Source of the DNA: Ecdyonurus torrentis
Taxonomy: Eukaryota; Arthropoda; Insecta; Ephemeroptera; Heptageniidae
DNA: 64,000 bases
Assembly: GCA_949318235.1 (NCBI GenBank)
Contig: OX439132.1
Location: 25,204,102 to 25,268,101 of the forward strand
Direction: 5' to 3'
In this document: positions 12,730-25,967 of the stretch, in pieces
Layout of the letters: each line of letters opens with the position of its first letter
Numbering within the stretch: position 1 is the stretch's first letter
Position numbers and translations under genes: made by a program
Notes under the pieces: model-generated
The model's database searches: none
Seen by the model: only the letters and a program-made list of their open reading frames with translations
What the model was told of the DNA's origin: nothing

Positions 12730-14181
12730 GCCAAAGCAATATACAATATTATATTATGTAATTGTATTACATAGCAATATTGTATGAAATTTCCTCTTAT
12801 TTCTTTATATTTTATTATTTTTCTTTCTCATTTCTCTCTTTTGTATAAAACTTTTATATATTATTATTAAATTTAAAATTTAACATTACTTAAATAAATA
12901 TATAAGTTGAATGGAGAATATTATATATTATACAAAGAAAACTTTTTCGTTATCCCAATTTTCATTTAAATATCATTTCTTAAACAAAAAAATTAATCTT
13001 TCTTAAATTTTACAGCGTTTTTTTTTATGTCTAATTATTTATTTTTACAATAGTCTGTATACTAAATTAAAGTATAATATTTTAAATTCATTTCTAGAAT
13101 TTGTTATAGGACGATATAGGCTTGCGGTATAATATTTGTTGTATTTCGTCACCTAAAACTTTTTCAATTTAGCAAAATTCATATAGAGGAATAATGTAAA
13201 AATTATTAATATAAGGATAAGGTATTGGGCAGTTTTACTGTTTTAGAGGCATAAGAGAAGAAGAGAGATACTTTATTTTTTTTTTTACAGCATATGTTCT
13301 TTCAACATTTTCCTAATAAGGTTTATTAAAATCCTCATTAAATCACGTTTTTTTTTTTCTTCTTCATATTAAAATTATATCTTATATACAAATTATAGGG
13401 AGTAGAGAGATGGTGTTAAAAAAGGGTGTTATTTGAAGTTGAAATGTAACTACATGTAATAAGTGCATAGCGGCTTTTATAAAAGGATTACCGCATATAA
13501 AAAAAAAGTTGAAAAATCTTCACATTACGATGCTTTATTTTTTTTTTATTATTTTTTTTTTTGTCGGTTTTTTAAATATAATTTCTCGTAATTCTAGGGC
13601 TAAACCATATAAGAAGTAAAATATACATATGAATATCCTCTGACACAATAAGGGTTAATAATTCTAATTTATTTTCATTACTTTATATAGATACATAATT
13701 TTGAAAATATACATATAAGAATAAAGGGGAAATAATATATAATAATCAAATTCTTTATAATTAAAATGCATATAAAAAATTAGTATATATACATATTCTT
13801 TCAATCATATAATGTTTTTAAGATCGTAAAAATTCTATATGAAAGTTACGATGGTTTTATTATTACATATGTTACGTTTTTATATAGTTTTTTTTTTTAT
13901 TATTTTTATTATTATTATTTTTTTTGTATATTATTATTATTTATGTGGTTTTTTTTTCTTGTTACCACAAAAAGGGGGAGGTATTATAGGTATATTATAT
14001 ATAAGAAGAACAGCAGGTTCCAAATAAAATAGGGGTGGTCAGGTCTATTCATATTTAGGAGCATATGCATTGATCGTAAATATTATTCACAAAAGTTTTA
14101 TATTTCAGTAGGAAAAAATATAGTATAATAATTTACTGAAGCATATAATGGGTTAGGAAAAAGGTTTCTCTCTGTAACATG

Positions 14182-14184
<3 letters not shown>

Positions 14185-14213
<29 letters not shown>
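14185..14213. repeat. (GA)n microsatellite
   Basis: About 14 GA units. Confidence 0.95.
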
Positions 14214-14215
<2 letters not shown>

Positions 14216-15930
14216 AAAAGGCACAGAAAAGTTTTTACCACATATAACAAAAGGTTAATGAGACCCTGTTGTGGTGATCAAAATGTTATTAATTAATTAA
14301 CTATATAGCTAAACTTTATATATGTATATACTTATCTCATCATGTGAATTTTAATGAAAGCATGTTATTATTATTAAAAAAAAAAAAAAAAAAAAAAACT
14401 TGTGTGACAGGAAATTTAGATTATATAGTTCAGTTTATTAGCAAACTTCTATTCGATGATTGCAATAATTTGCAATGAAGAAAAAATAAGAATAATGATA
14501 AAAAAAAAAAAAATACAATATCTTAATAATATAGAGAAAATGACAGAATATAGACAGGAATTTTTTTAAAATTATTTTATAAGCTTTCATATATAGATAA
14601 AAAAACAAAACATGTAATATCGTCAATAAATGACTGATAGTTTATTAACTTATGAAGATGCACACAAATTTTATTTTAGTAAACTTACATAGCTGATCAT
14701 TTCACAATAATATTTATTGATGAAATTGACACTGCACAGCTGTTATTATTATTATTATTTTTTTAACCAAAATGTTATTTTCTATTTATGTATTTATGGT
14801 GCATGCATTTCTTAAAATAAAATATACATAAGAGAGAGAGAAAAATAAAATCCAAATGAATGGTTTTGAACCTTCCTGTCTCATCAATTTATTCTAAAAT
14901 TTCTCAAATTTCGAGTTTGATAAATTAAATTCTAAATATAGGCATACACTTCACTACACCAGGTAATAAGTAATTTACGTAACATTTTCCTATTCAAGAT
15001 TGAAGGAGGGGAACAGAATGGTTTATGTACGGATTTTGTTTTCCTATACAGGTAGAAAATAAAATATTAAAAAAAGAGGGGGGGGGGAATAAAATATCGA
15101 GCAGCCAGCATTGAAAATTGAAAATATAAAAAAGTAATAAATAAACAAAATGATGTAATTTGTACCTCCCAAGAAGATAAGATAAATAATTAGAAATTAT
15201 TTATTACACCCTTTCTATACCTTTTTTTTTCCACTATTTAAATATTATTTTTTAAATGTCCTTCAAAAGTATAAAATCATAAATAATTTCACTCTCTCTC
15301 TCTTCTCTCACTCGCTCTCTCTCCTGTTTCTCTCTCTCTTCTTCAACTACTTTTTTTAATCATAAAAATGTATAATAAATAATTTTTTATTAAAAATTTA
15401 AATATAACTAATTATATTTGCTAAATTATGTATTCAAGTTCATTTACAAAAAGAAAAAATATAAACAACAAATCAAAATTGTCTGACGTGAAAATTAGTT
15501 CACTTTATTATTATTATTATTCTATAACTTAAAATAAATTTCTTATTTATAATGAAAAAAAAAATTTTAACCCCGAGTTGACAAATAACTTTTTATATAA
15601 TATTAAATTTTATGTCACGTTTTTACATTGAATGTTGTACAATAAACTTCAGTAAAAATATATATTATATAAAAGAGAATAAAATAAATTTTAACAACAC
15701 TAAATGTAATTTGGTTAATGGTTTACATATTGTTATCAACTTTTTCTCATTAATAAAGATTTCAAAACTTTTTTGACTTTCTTTACATATATATACTTTA
15801 GAAATATTTTCTGTATTAATTTATTAATATTTAATTGAACAGAATTAAATCCATAATATTGCTTTACATTTGTTTATTTAGAGTAAAATTAAATAATATA
15901 AACAAAATCTTCGCATTTCAAAACGCTTAA

Positions 15931-16257
15931 AGCCATAGACCACATAAAACATGTGCTCTTTAATGAATAAACACGAAATGGGATCTTCAAAACTGATGAC
16001 AATTTTTACCTAAATGTTAATGTAGCCCCACGAGAGAGCGTGAAAAAACTGTAAAGTATGCTATTTGCGTTGCATGTTTATGACGTCAGAAACATGCAAA
16101 AATTAGCATGAAAATGTTGTGCGGGTTGCAGAGATTGAAATTTCTGATCATTGCTACGGGGCTACTGTTGGGTTTTGAGACAAACTAATGTTATTTATGT
16201 AAATTCCATCAAGTGTTTAGTGATATAAATGCTTATGTTTTTCTCAGGACTATTCCT
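15931..16257 (+). mobile_element. TTAA-flanked miniature element, copy 2
   Basis: This 327 bp element is bounded by perfect TTAA on both sides (15927-15930 and 16258-16261). The ends are imperfect inverted repeats, AGCCATAGACC and (reverse-complemented) AGGAATAGTCC. It aligns over its whole length with the inverted copy at 4441-4754 and with the older copy at about 57315-57647. Internal marks are GTAGCCCC blocks facing each other, the CRE palindrome at 16072-16097, and GTTGTGCGGGTTGCA. There is no open frame of note, so any movement would have needed a transposase supplied elsewhere. Confidence 0.75.
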
Positions 16258-17399
16258 TTAATTAAAATTTTTGTAATATATAGAAACGTTATAAAATATA
16301 TACCGACCACTTTGAAAATTAAATGTGTTTTATATATATATATATACATAATATATAATTTAAATTTATATGCATGCATGTCATTTAAGTCAAATAAAAC
16401 TTGAACTACAATAGAAAATGACTAGTTTATATAGTAGTAGGTATACTTGGAATAGGGGGAGTTAGAAAAAAAACTTGCTTATTCTTCTTGAACGTTTTAT
16501 ATCCGTTCACACTTTTAGTTGATTAAAAAGTTCAAGTGACTCACGTTTTCACTATAACTTCAATTCTGTTTTCTTCATGTTTTATATAACTGCACATTTT
16601 TAAACCACACCCTCATGTAGTATTATAAGAAAAAGAAAGGAAATATATATTTTTTTAATAATACAAAATTATTTATATAAATCCTGAAACTAATTTTAGT
16701 TTTATTGATCATCAAGAAGAAGAAAGAGTTACCAGTCTTTGTTCTTACCGCGCGCTTCAGTTATATAGTCAATTTATTATGCAATAATAAAATTTATCAT
16801 TAAAAATTAAATTAATATCATACCGGTATATACCTTTAACAGTTTAGCTTTTTTTAAGGTATATTATTTAAAATATCATTAAATGATCAAGGCACAGTAC
16901 TGTACATTATTTTCTGAATACGATATTTAATATGATTACAAGGAATATAGCAATAAATGCATAAGTAAAGGATTCACTTAAAAATATTTTAAGCTTTACC
17001 GATTTTAAATTTAAGTAACGTTATTTAATATAGCAACATTGCGGGATATAATGTTAAATTAAATTAAAATACACATATATTTGTGTTAAAAACAATCTAG
17101 TTATTTAATACTTTTTTTTTTAATTATATTTTATATATTACTATAAAAATGTAATCATCAAAAATATTTAATTTTAAAAAATCTACCACATTTCCCAGTA
17201 CATACACATATTATATTATGGGGGAAAAAATATACAATATAAGAGTAATTCGTTAACTAATATATTGTATTATTTTTGTATTCAAACCAATAATACATGT
17301 GTACATAGAATTTAATAACAAATATATATTAGTCGTGCAAAATTTAAATAACAAAAACCTCAAATTTTATATACGATATACTGGCTGAATAAGGTACAG

Positions 17400-17401
<2 letters not shown>

Positions 17402-17484
<83 letters not shown>
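17402..17484. repeat. (AT)n microsatellite
   Basis: About 41 AT units, followed by imperfect AT-rich sequence. It is one of the two longest AT tracts in the window. Confidence 0.95.
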
Positions 17485-17490
<6 letters not shown>

Positions 17491-19529
17491 TATTTTATAT
17501 TATATATTATACAAAGGTTGATAATAGAGATGCTTATTATTTCCGCACAGGTGAACACTATGAATGAAGCATTACTACAAAAATACATTGAATAACTACT
17601 AAATCACATAATATTGTATTGCGAACAATGTATGCTAAATGAATTTACATATTATATATATACACACACACAGGGAGGATATATTATAATATACAAAATA
17701 AAAATATACCAAATTATTTTTATGCTCTCCATACATATTTGTTGTATAAAAAAAAATACATAAATACATATTTTATATAAAATATCTATAAATCATATTA
17801 TATATCTGTTGCGTTGGTACATAATTAGATAATACTCTAATTAGGGGTGAAATGTGACGAAATGCATAAAAAAACTTGTAATTTATGAATCAATATTACA
17901 ATCAAAAGGTTTCTGTGCTTTTCCAATACCCAATAATAATAATAATAAAATCATCAAAGCCTTAATATAAAACCATTTAACTATTTCTTGGTATACTGCA
18001 AAAATTCTCTACACACTATTTCCATTGATAACATTTTATAAAAAACGTTGATAAAAAAATATTTTTTTTTTTTATTCGCAATAAGTATAAACAAAACATT
18101 TTTTTAATTTTTCTATTTTAAAAAGTAATAAACATTTGAAATTAAATATAAACGACAATAAACAATAAAATGTTGGTACGAATAAATGTAAAAAAAAATT
18201 ATAATAATAATAAGAATAAGAATACTTTCATTATAAAATTCCATTGAGATGAAAAAAATTATAATCCATGCATGATTATATAATTAATAATTATATTGAT
18301 TGCTTAATTTTCTTTGAATTTTTAAAAAATATATATATTATTATAGAAAAATACAAATGTTGAATATAATAACTCATATAGATATTTTTCTATATAGACA
18401 ATTATTAATTTAATGTTGAAACTAACGGATGATCAAATTTAGTTATTTTATAAAATGTTGGACTGCCTTTCCTTTAACTAACATGTATAAGAAAATATAT
18501 ACATATATATAGAAGAAAAAAAAACAGGTGTTAGAGAACTCGTTTGGAACTATGACTAGTAAAAATAAATCAAGAAGGATCGTTCGGCGAGAGGGAGAGG
18601 GAGAGAGAGAGAGAGAGAGACCTTGATTTTTGTATAGTCTCTTAGTGATACCCAAGACGTTTCATGATTTGGATAAAAATATAGAAGGTAATCAGCAAAA
18701 GAAAGAAAAAAAATGCTTTTGTGACCCGATCGTCAGTCGAAAACTTTTTTTTTTTTTATCTGGTGCTGTATAGTAGAAACTTGATTTTTTTTTTTTTTTT
18801 TTTATCTCGATGAAAAAATTCTAACTAACTGCGAAGTATATAGAGAAGAAACAATTTATTTTCAAAGATTACTTTAAGAATGCCGCAATAAGAATGATGT
18901 TTTTTAAACAGGTATCGTTCTAACAACATTGAAAAGTGTAATATACTTTGTAAAAGTTTCTTTGTGTTATTATTATATAAGTTGACTTGTAAAAAGTATT
19001 AAAATTAAGTTTAAAATAATAATAATACTCTAAGGTAACATTATTTAAAAATCTTGATAATACAATCATGCAGTTTAGACAATTTATTTCAAAAAAATCA
19101 ACAATAATTCTAGATAATCGCTTTTAAAATAAAGAAAAACAATTATTTTAATCACTGTATATTTGATGATTTATTATTTTAAAAAGATATTCTTTGTATA
19201 TACAAGTTATAAAAATTACGTTTTGCTTACAGGTAATTATAGTTATTTATCAAAAAAATTCATGACAAGACGTGATTTTGCAAAGTAATTTTTTAAAAAT
19301 CTGCAATTTGAAAGAAAACAACAACTTAATATTAAGATGTATGAAAAAAATAATAAAATTTATTATTATATTTGACCCGTTATGAAGTTAAAATATATTT
19401 TTATTTTTTAAGTTACGGATGGTTATGAATTTTCCAGCATATCTATTTATACTGCGGAATTTTTGTATTCTATAGTAAAGGTCAGTATTAAATTTTATTA
19501 TTGACGCAATAACGTTTTCATTATTTTTA

Positions 19530-19550
19530 GGGGGGAGGGGGAGGGGGGCG
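19530..19550 (+). other. G-rich tract
   Basis: Runs of 6, 5 and 6 G separated by single A, followed by CG, in otherwise A+T-rich sequence. There are three long runs, so a standard four-run intramolecular quadruplex would need one run to be split or a two-strand structure. Confidence 0.6.
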
Positions 19551-20506
19551 TGGAAAAGTTAACATATGTTTTCTCAAGTTTTAATGTAAAAAAAAAAAAA
19601 AAAAACTTCTTTCTCTTCTTTTTTTCCTATTAAATCCCATCATCCAAATAATCAGACTATACATATAGATTTTATAATAATCGTTTTTTTTTTTCTGTTT
19701 TTTTTTTTTTCTTTTTCATGTCTGCGTGAAGGGAAATAATCGATAGGATATTAAACTGATAATCTAAAAACCATTTTGTTCAATTATTGATCTTATTTTT
19801 TTATCCATTATAAATATTATAAGTTCACAGGGTTATTAAGTTTTTTTAGTTTTTTTTTTTTTTTTTTTTTTTAGTTTTTTATATGTATATATAAACGTTT
19901 ATTATTATAATGGAAAGAAATATTATCTACCACGTTTATATTTCAAACTAAGAAAAATGTTCAAGAAAAAAAAATTATAGAAGTGTGACAACTAATTTTC
20001 GAATCAAACCTTTCTTTTAATTTATTATCTATCACTACTACACAATTTACAATGCAAAATCAAAGTTTTCCAATACAGGAATCCTTAGGAGTAATTTTTT
20101 AACAAAACCATGCACCAAACTTTCCTTTCCTATACATAATTACATTTTCCACAGACATTAATTCTTTAGTATAACATTTTTTTTTTTTTTTAAATAGTTT
20201 AAAGATAAAACTGCACTTAAAGTTTCTTTATATATAAATATAGTATATATAGTTAAGTACTAAATTAATTATGCATCAAATTTTATATAACACACGCAAA
20301 CAAATTTCATTATAAAATTAATGAAGTTTATATAAATTTTACACGTAATTTCACCCTCTTCTCCATATATGTTATATGAAAGTTTATATTCTATTATATT
20401 GACAAAATCTTTTTCAACATGGTTTTTGTGTGTGTGTGAATATATATATTATTATTAATAAAGACCCCAAATATCTTTTAAGCATTAAGCATTTAGCCAC
20501 AATAAA

Positions 20507-20508
<2 letters not shown>

Positions 20509-20549
<41 letters not shown>
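20509..20549. repeat. T homopolymer
   Basis: A run of 41 T, among the longest in the window. Confidence 0.9.
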
Positions 20550-20550
<1 letters not shown>

Positions 20551-21129
20551 TAACTTAAACGGATTTTGTATATTAAACAACCCTATACACTGTAATGTAT
20601 AATATATTAAAAAAAATCATCTTCAAGTCTGTATATACCACCTGTTGTGTAAAAGTATATACATGATATAAAAAAAATTACGTAAATGTCGTGGTCAGAA
20701 AAATCACCTCATCAAACCACAAATGATTTTTTTTTTCTAAGTTGAAAAACTTTTATCTTATGTCATATAAAAGTTTGAGCTTGTTATAATGTAAGAGAAT
20801 AAGAACATACTGTATAGAATAGAGCAGAAAATCAGATGATTGGTGGTACAATAATGATTTCTGCGAAATGATAATGATGTTCAAAAAAGCATGATTTTCT
20901 ATTACATATACTTTAAAAAAAAGTCTTTCTTTTTCTTCTTAATATACGAATACACTGAAAGAATACCGCATATAATAAAGTTGTTATATAAAACTTCTAA
21001 AATATATACTTGTACTTGTATCATATTGTTTAAATTTATTTCGTATATATAGCGAAATAAATATTTATCGATGACCTTGATCAAGATCGAAATAAAATGT
21101 AATTTCGTACAAAGAACTTTTCTCTCTTC

Positions 21130-21135
<6 letters not shown>

Positions 21136-21185
<50 letters not shown>
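21136..21185. repeat. (CT)n microsatellite
   Basis: About 25 CT units. Confidence 0.95.
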
Positions 21186-21189
<4 letters not shown>

Positions 21190-21350
21190 ATTTTTTTTCT
21201 CTTTTGTATCCAATTATTTTTCGATGCAAAAGAATTACTCGTTAGATAAATTTTTTCTCTTTTTTTTTATTTTGGATATAGTCACATGGGAAAATTTAAT
21301 TAATGAGAAGTACTATGAAAGAAAATCTTTACTATTTTTTTTTATAATGT

Positions 21351-21351
<1 letters not shown>

Positions 21352-21387
<36 letters not shown>
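21352..21387. repeat. A homopolymer
   Basis: A run of 36 A. Confidence 0.9.
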
Positions 21388-21389
<2 letters not shown>

Positions 21390-21963
21390 CATGAAATTTA
21401 TTATCAAAAATCTGTCATTACGATCTTCACTTCTTGTTAATTTAATTTTTGGTGACGATACATCAACTTGATGGTAGATTAATTTTGACGTCTAGCAAAA
21501 AAATAAGAATAAGAATAAAAAAAAAGTAATAAGAATAATAAAATTTTATATATACAAGCTCAAGATTTGGTATAATACAACATTAAGTGGTTGATGCCAT
21601 TTTTGGTCAATTGTAGAATTATATACGCGATTTCAGTTTATTTTGATTTCGTTGTTATGATAAAAAAAAAATACAGCCTCACCTTTCGTTGTTTTTATAT
21701 AAATTAATGAATTTATCACTCTATTTATTGTTTCATAACTTTTAAAGTATTAAAATTTTATTGTAATAAAGTTTTATATTTTTTATATTATATAGAGGTT
21801 ATCAGATTGAAGAAGAGTCCGATTTGAATAAATTTTAACTTTCATTGTTGAATTTGAAGAAATAAAAAATTAAATTCCAATTGCTTTATTTTTGTGTGAT
21901 AAATTGTACTTTACCTATGTAAGGACCATGTTGACCCTAATCCTATATAAACTCTCACTCTAT

Positions 21964-21965
<2 letters not shown>

Positions 21966-22019
<54 letters not shown>
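21966..22019. repeat. (CT)n microsatellite
   Basis: About 27 CT units. Confidence 0.95.
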
Positions 22020-22022
<3 letters not shown>

Positions 22023-22554
22023 GTTTTAATCGCTTCTCATAATTGAAATATCATGATTTAGTTTTGACAGTTGCTATTCAAACTTGACCCCACCTAGAAA
22101 TTTAAATAATTTCTTTCTTAAAACAATCAGATAAACAAAAACAGTAGACATAAAGAAAAGTATGTTTCCGGTTACTTTATGAAGCATACTTTAATGCAAT
22201 TGATGATGTAGTTAAACAATAAATTTAAAAAAGTATAAGATAACCCTTCAACCTATTAAAAAGGAATATAGTGCAGTCTAAACAAGTAAAGTTTTTGCTG
22301 TATATATATAAGCCATACACAGACTTAATTGATTTCGAATGTTTCCACTGTTTCTTAGAAAAAAAAATGGGCAGTAAAGAGTATATAATCGTAAAAATTT
22401 AATTTTCACAGCATACAAAAAATTATATAAATAGAAACAAACGTGAACAAGCAGTGTAATTAAAACTCATTACATTTACCAACACTTTTCATTTTTTTTA
22501 TTTTTTTTTTAAACCCCGCTGAGCTATCCCTTCACTTGTTTTTTCTGATTGCAG

Positions 22555-22600
22555 AGGAGAGAGAGAGAGAGCAGAAATTATTTACTCAGTTCACGGAGCG
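22555..22600 (+). other. Candidate small internal exon (unproven)
   Basis: This 46-bp segment is preceded by a pyrimidine-rich acceptor-like sequence ending in TTTTTTCTGATTGCAG (22539-22554). It is followed by GCG|GTAAGTAC, a near-consensus 5' splice donor at 22601. All three frames through it are open, although half of it is a short GA repeat. GTAAGT occurs about ten times in the window by chance, but this is the only place I noticed a good acceptor and donor framing a short G+C-richer piece. It may be a non-coding exon or coincidence. Confidence 0.25.
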
Positions 22601-25426
22601 GTAAGTACAAAGCTTGAAAACATTGCACATAGCTAGCGCGACAAACTTAATGTCTGGGAAGAAATAAATACATAAAAAAAAAAAAAAACTTGACTTCATA
22701 ATATGTACGGTTGTGTATTACAATTGGTCAAGCTTAAAGCGAAGAACCTGTAGCGAAATATAAAACATAACATATACAAAAAAAAACAATGTCTAGTCAT
22801 GGATATCAAATAATAATGAACAATGAATGTAGTGAAGAACTTTTTTTAGTATTATTATTATTATTAACATCACAGTAGAATATTAAGTGAAATATCAATT
22901 TTAAAATTCAATATATTCTAATAATCAATAACTCATTATTTTTGTGCATAATTAATTATATTATGCTCTATTTACTGTTGCTAATACTATATATTTTTTT
23001 GTGTTGCCCTTTTTTTTATGTTTCAATAATAATATTAAATATTACATATTGATATTTCGCGGTGGAAGCTGTTTACATTAGAGGTCACATAATTGCAATA
23101 TTGATCATGTAAATAAAGTTGTTTATTTATACTTAAAATGTTGTAATATTATGCATCGGTTTATAATGATAAAAAAAAAGGCATTATATACGAATGGAAC
23201 AATAAAAATGTTATTTATATTTGTGCTTTTGCTATATAAATAAGTAGCCATTTTAATGTACTTCATTTTTTTATATATAATTTATATAAATCTAAATTAA
23301 AGTAATAACAGGAAAAACACAAATTAATTTTAATTTATTTCAAATGAAATTTCCAATAATATATTTTAAAAAAAATAAATAACTCATTTCCTGTTATTAT
23401 TTAAAGAAATTTTTTATTTTAAAGAATTCGAGAACAAAAAAAATAAGTTAAAAAAAAAAAGCAATGAAATACTCATAAGGACAATTTTTTACGTAACACT
23501 TTTTTTTGTTATAAAAGTTCTTAAATCATGCCATAAATTTTAATTGCTTAAACATGTAGGATAAACTTTTTTTGTGTGTGTTGTTATTTTAAGCTCATCT
23601 TCTCTACGTTTTTTTCTAGCCTTTTTTTTTTTTTTTTTGAAAGGGGTTATAGCATATAGTTAGCTTTGATAAATACTCTCAACGTCAAGCTAGGATAGCA
23701 AGTGCCAAGACTGCTTATACAATCAAAGCATGTGTAAGACAATACACTTATATTATAAACATGATTAATAAAATCAAATAACTCTATGTTATTTTAAATA
23801 TTATGAAAGTTAAAAAAGCTTGTGTTGTGAGCATGAAAAATATTAGCATATAGTCTGAATAAGTTACTCTTTAATTTTTTTTTATATTGAATCAACATAA
23901 AACGATCCCCACAAGGCCTTAATTAATTTGTTTTATTGTGATATAATTTAATGTTTCTTGCGAAGTTCATTTTATTAGCAGAGATTTGTAATTACCGTAC
24001 ATTTACGTATATATTTATGGTTGAAAAATTAAAATAAAAATTATATCAAGACCATATAATAAAAACAAGAATATAATGCAAAACAAAATCATAATAAAGA
24101 GTTTATGTTATAAAGTGACCTAATTAAGTCAATTTTTGTTGGTTTATATATACTATTATGCACTCTATAACACAAAATTTTATTAATTGAGAGAGTAGCT
24201 TTTTATGTTTTAGTTTTGTGGCTGCAGTAACAATGCACAAAGTGACGTATAACAACAAAAGCAAGCCCAACATCAAACGATTTTACCGCTCTAGACCTCC
24301 GTCATTTACCTTACCACTCATAACCATATACCATAGTATATAATATATACATATATGTACTATTTTATATAACAATTAGTAAAGCTTGCTATTTACTGTG
24401 GTATAATATACTGTATGCATATTATAGCCTAATCAACAGCTGCTTTAACTTGCTTGCTAAATATAGTCAATATCGACATAGATCCGGTATTTTGGATATA
24501 GAAGAAATTTTATTGGCTCAGATGATTCATAATAACATTAGTTGTTATAAAAAGCATCGGTCTAATCTATTTACAATTAATAATATAATAATTTATATAA
24601 TCATTCAAATTGAAAATTCCTTTTCAATGTTCTTATTTTTATTATAAGTTAACAAATATTTCATGTAAGATGTTATAAATAAGTGAGTAAATGTGTTCCA
24701 AATTTGAGTGTGCGTGTGTAGTATTACATATAGGTATATCTATTTCATCAATTTATGAATTGAGATCAAAATATGGTTCAAATTTTAAGAATTTAATCGG
24801 AGACTAATATTTTTGCTTCTTTCATAAAATTTAGATTTATGTTTTTGAACCGCGGATTTCTTATATGGAAATTTATGGAATATAAAGGTGTATTTTTTGT
24901 AAGCAAGAAAAGTAGAGACTGCATGAAGTATTAACTATGCTGGATAAAGTTTTTAATAAACTGAAAACAAATAAAGCTCCCTGCTGCAAGGTCATTTGCT
25001 ATTTTACATTCATAGTAAAAAAAGTAGACAAAATCCTACAACATAATAATTTAGTAGGCACATATGTTATACAACATAATTTGAGAATTTTCTTTTTTTT
25101 TTCCCGCGAGTATTATATAATGTAACCTATAATTAAACTATACCTTAAGGTTGTTAATCAAATGATAAATATAAAGGTAAGCGGCTTAATTGAAAATATA
25201 TACGATACTTTTTATATGTATAAAAATAATGAATTTATTTCTTGTCGCACAGTACCGGAACAGTATCTATTTTATACATAACTAAATAATAATAAGCAAC
25301 ATTATAATTATATACTATAACCCAGGCAATTTTTTTTTTTTTTTTTTTTTTATAATCATATTTTTTTATATAATATATGTACCGCGAGCTTATCATATTG
25401 GCTATTAATTATTATTATTATTACAG

Positions 25427-25543
25427 ACAGCCTCATTGAAAGCTTATCTGCATCTTTTTAAACGAGTAAAAAAAGTAATAGCGGTTGAAGAACAAAAAAT
25501 TACTAACGATTTATTAACTAATTACACTGAAAAAAAAAAATAA
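25427..25543 (+). other. Weak candidate terminal exon
   Basis: A TTATTATTACAG acceptor-like end (to 25426) is followed by an open frame of 38 codons to a TAA stop at 25541-25543. The predicted residues are mixed and not low-complexity (beginning T-A-S-L-K-A-Y-L). In sequence this A+T-rich a frame of this length can arise by chance, the polypyrimidine tract is poor, and no family is recognised. Confidence 0.12.
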
Positions 25544-25585
25544 GAAAGGAATTTGTACTAATTCTCAACGTTCTTTTTCTTGTTT

Positions 25586-25587
<2 letters not shown>

Positions 25588-25618
<31 letters not shown>
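25588..25618. repeat. T homopolymer
   Basis: A run of 31 T. Confidence 0.9.
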
Positions 25619-25920
25619 CTGGCTTAAAATTTGCTTAGTTAAAATTAAATTTGCCCTTTTTTATTTCAATTTTCAAGTACCATTAGCAAAAAATATTGAA
25701 AAGATTTTCTTAATTTTTTTCCCCGTGTAATAATTTTAAACCAATGACGCCTCATTTAAACATTAAACTGTAAGAATTATATCTTTGAAATCAGAATTCA
25801 ACACTAAAAGTGTCAAAAACGGAAAACGAAAGTATTTATTTTATTACTTATCCATATTACTAATTAATTATAAGACATTTTAATGTTCAGCATGGTGTAT
25901 AAAACAGAATGTATATTTAT

Positions 25921-25923
<3 letters not shown>

Positions 25924-25962
<39 letters not shown>
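25924..25962. repeat. A homopolymer
   Basis: A run of 39 A. Confidence 0.9.

Positions 25963-25967
<5 letters not shown>

Larger units (their letters stand above)
10640..15926. other. A+T-rich non-coding sequence with simple repeats
   Basis: No gene is recognisable. Landmarks are a mixed T/CTTTT tract (11849-11917), a T run (12370-12402), a long AT repeat (12666-12725), a GA repeat (14185-14213), an A run (14376-14398) and a G run near 15078-15087. A GAGTTTCCAA decamer occurs twice about 60 bp apart near 11270 and 11330. Nothing indicates function. Confidence 0.65.
16262..22500. other. A+T-rich non-coding sequence with simple repeats
   Basis: No gene is visible. It includes a long AT repeat (17402-17484), a GA/GGAGAG tract (18590-18620), a G-rich block (19530-19550), a T run of 41 (20509-20549), CT repeats (21136-21185, 21966-22019) and an A run (21352-21387). 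Several short T runs near 18740-18803 and 19683-19715 are unremarkable. Confidence 0.65.

Noticed and set aside
12534..17588. Ile-Tyr repeat open frames at 12534-12746 and 17367-17588 (also 60676-60963)
   Set aside because: They translate AT microsatellites.
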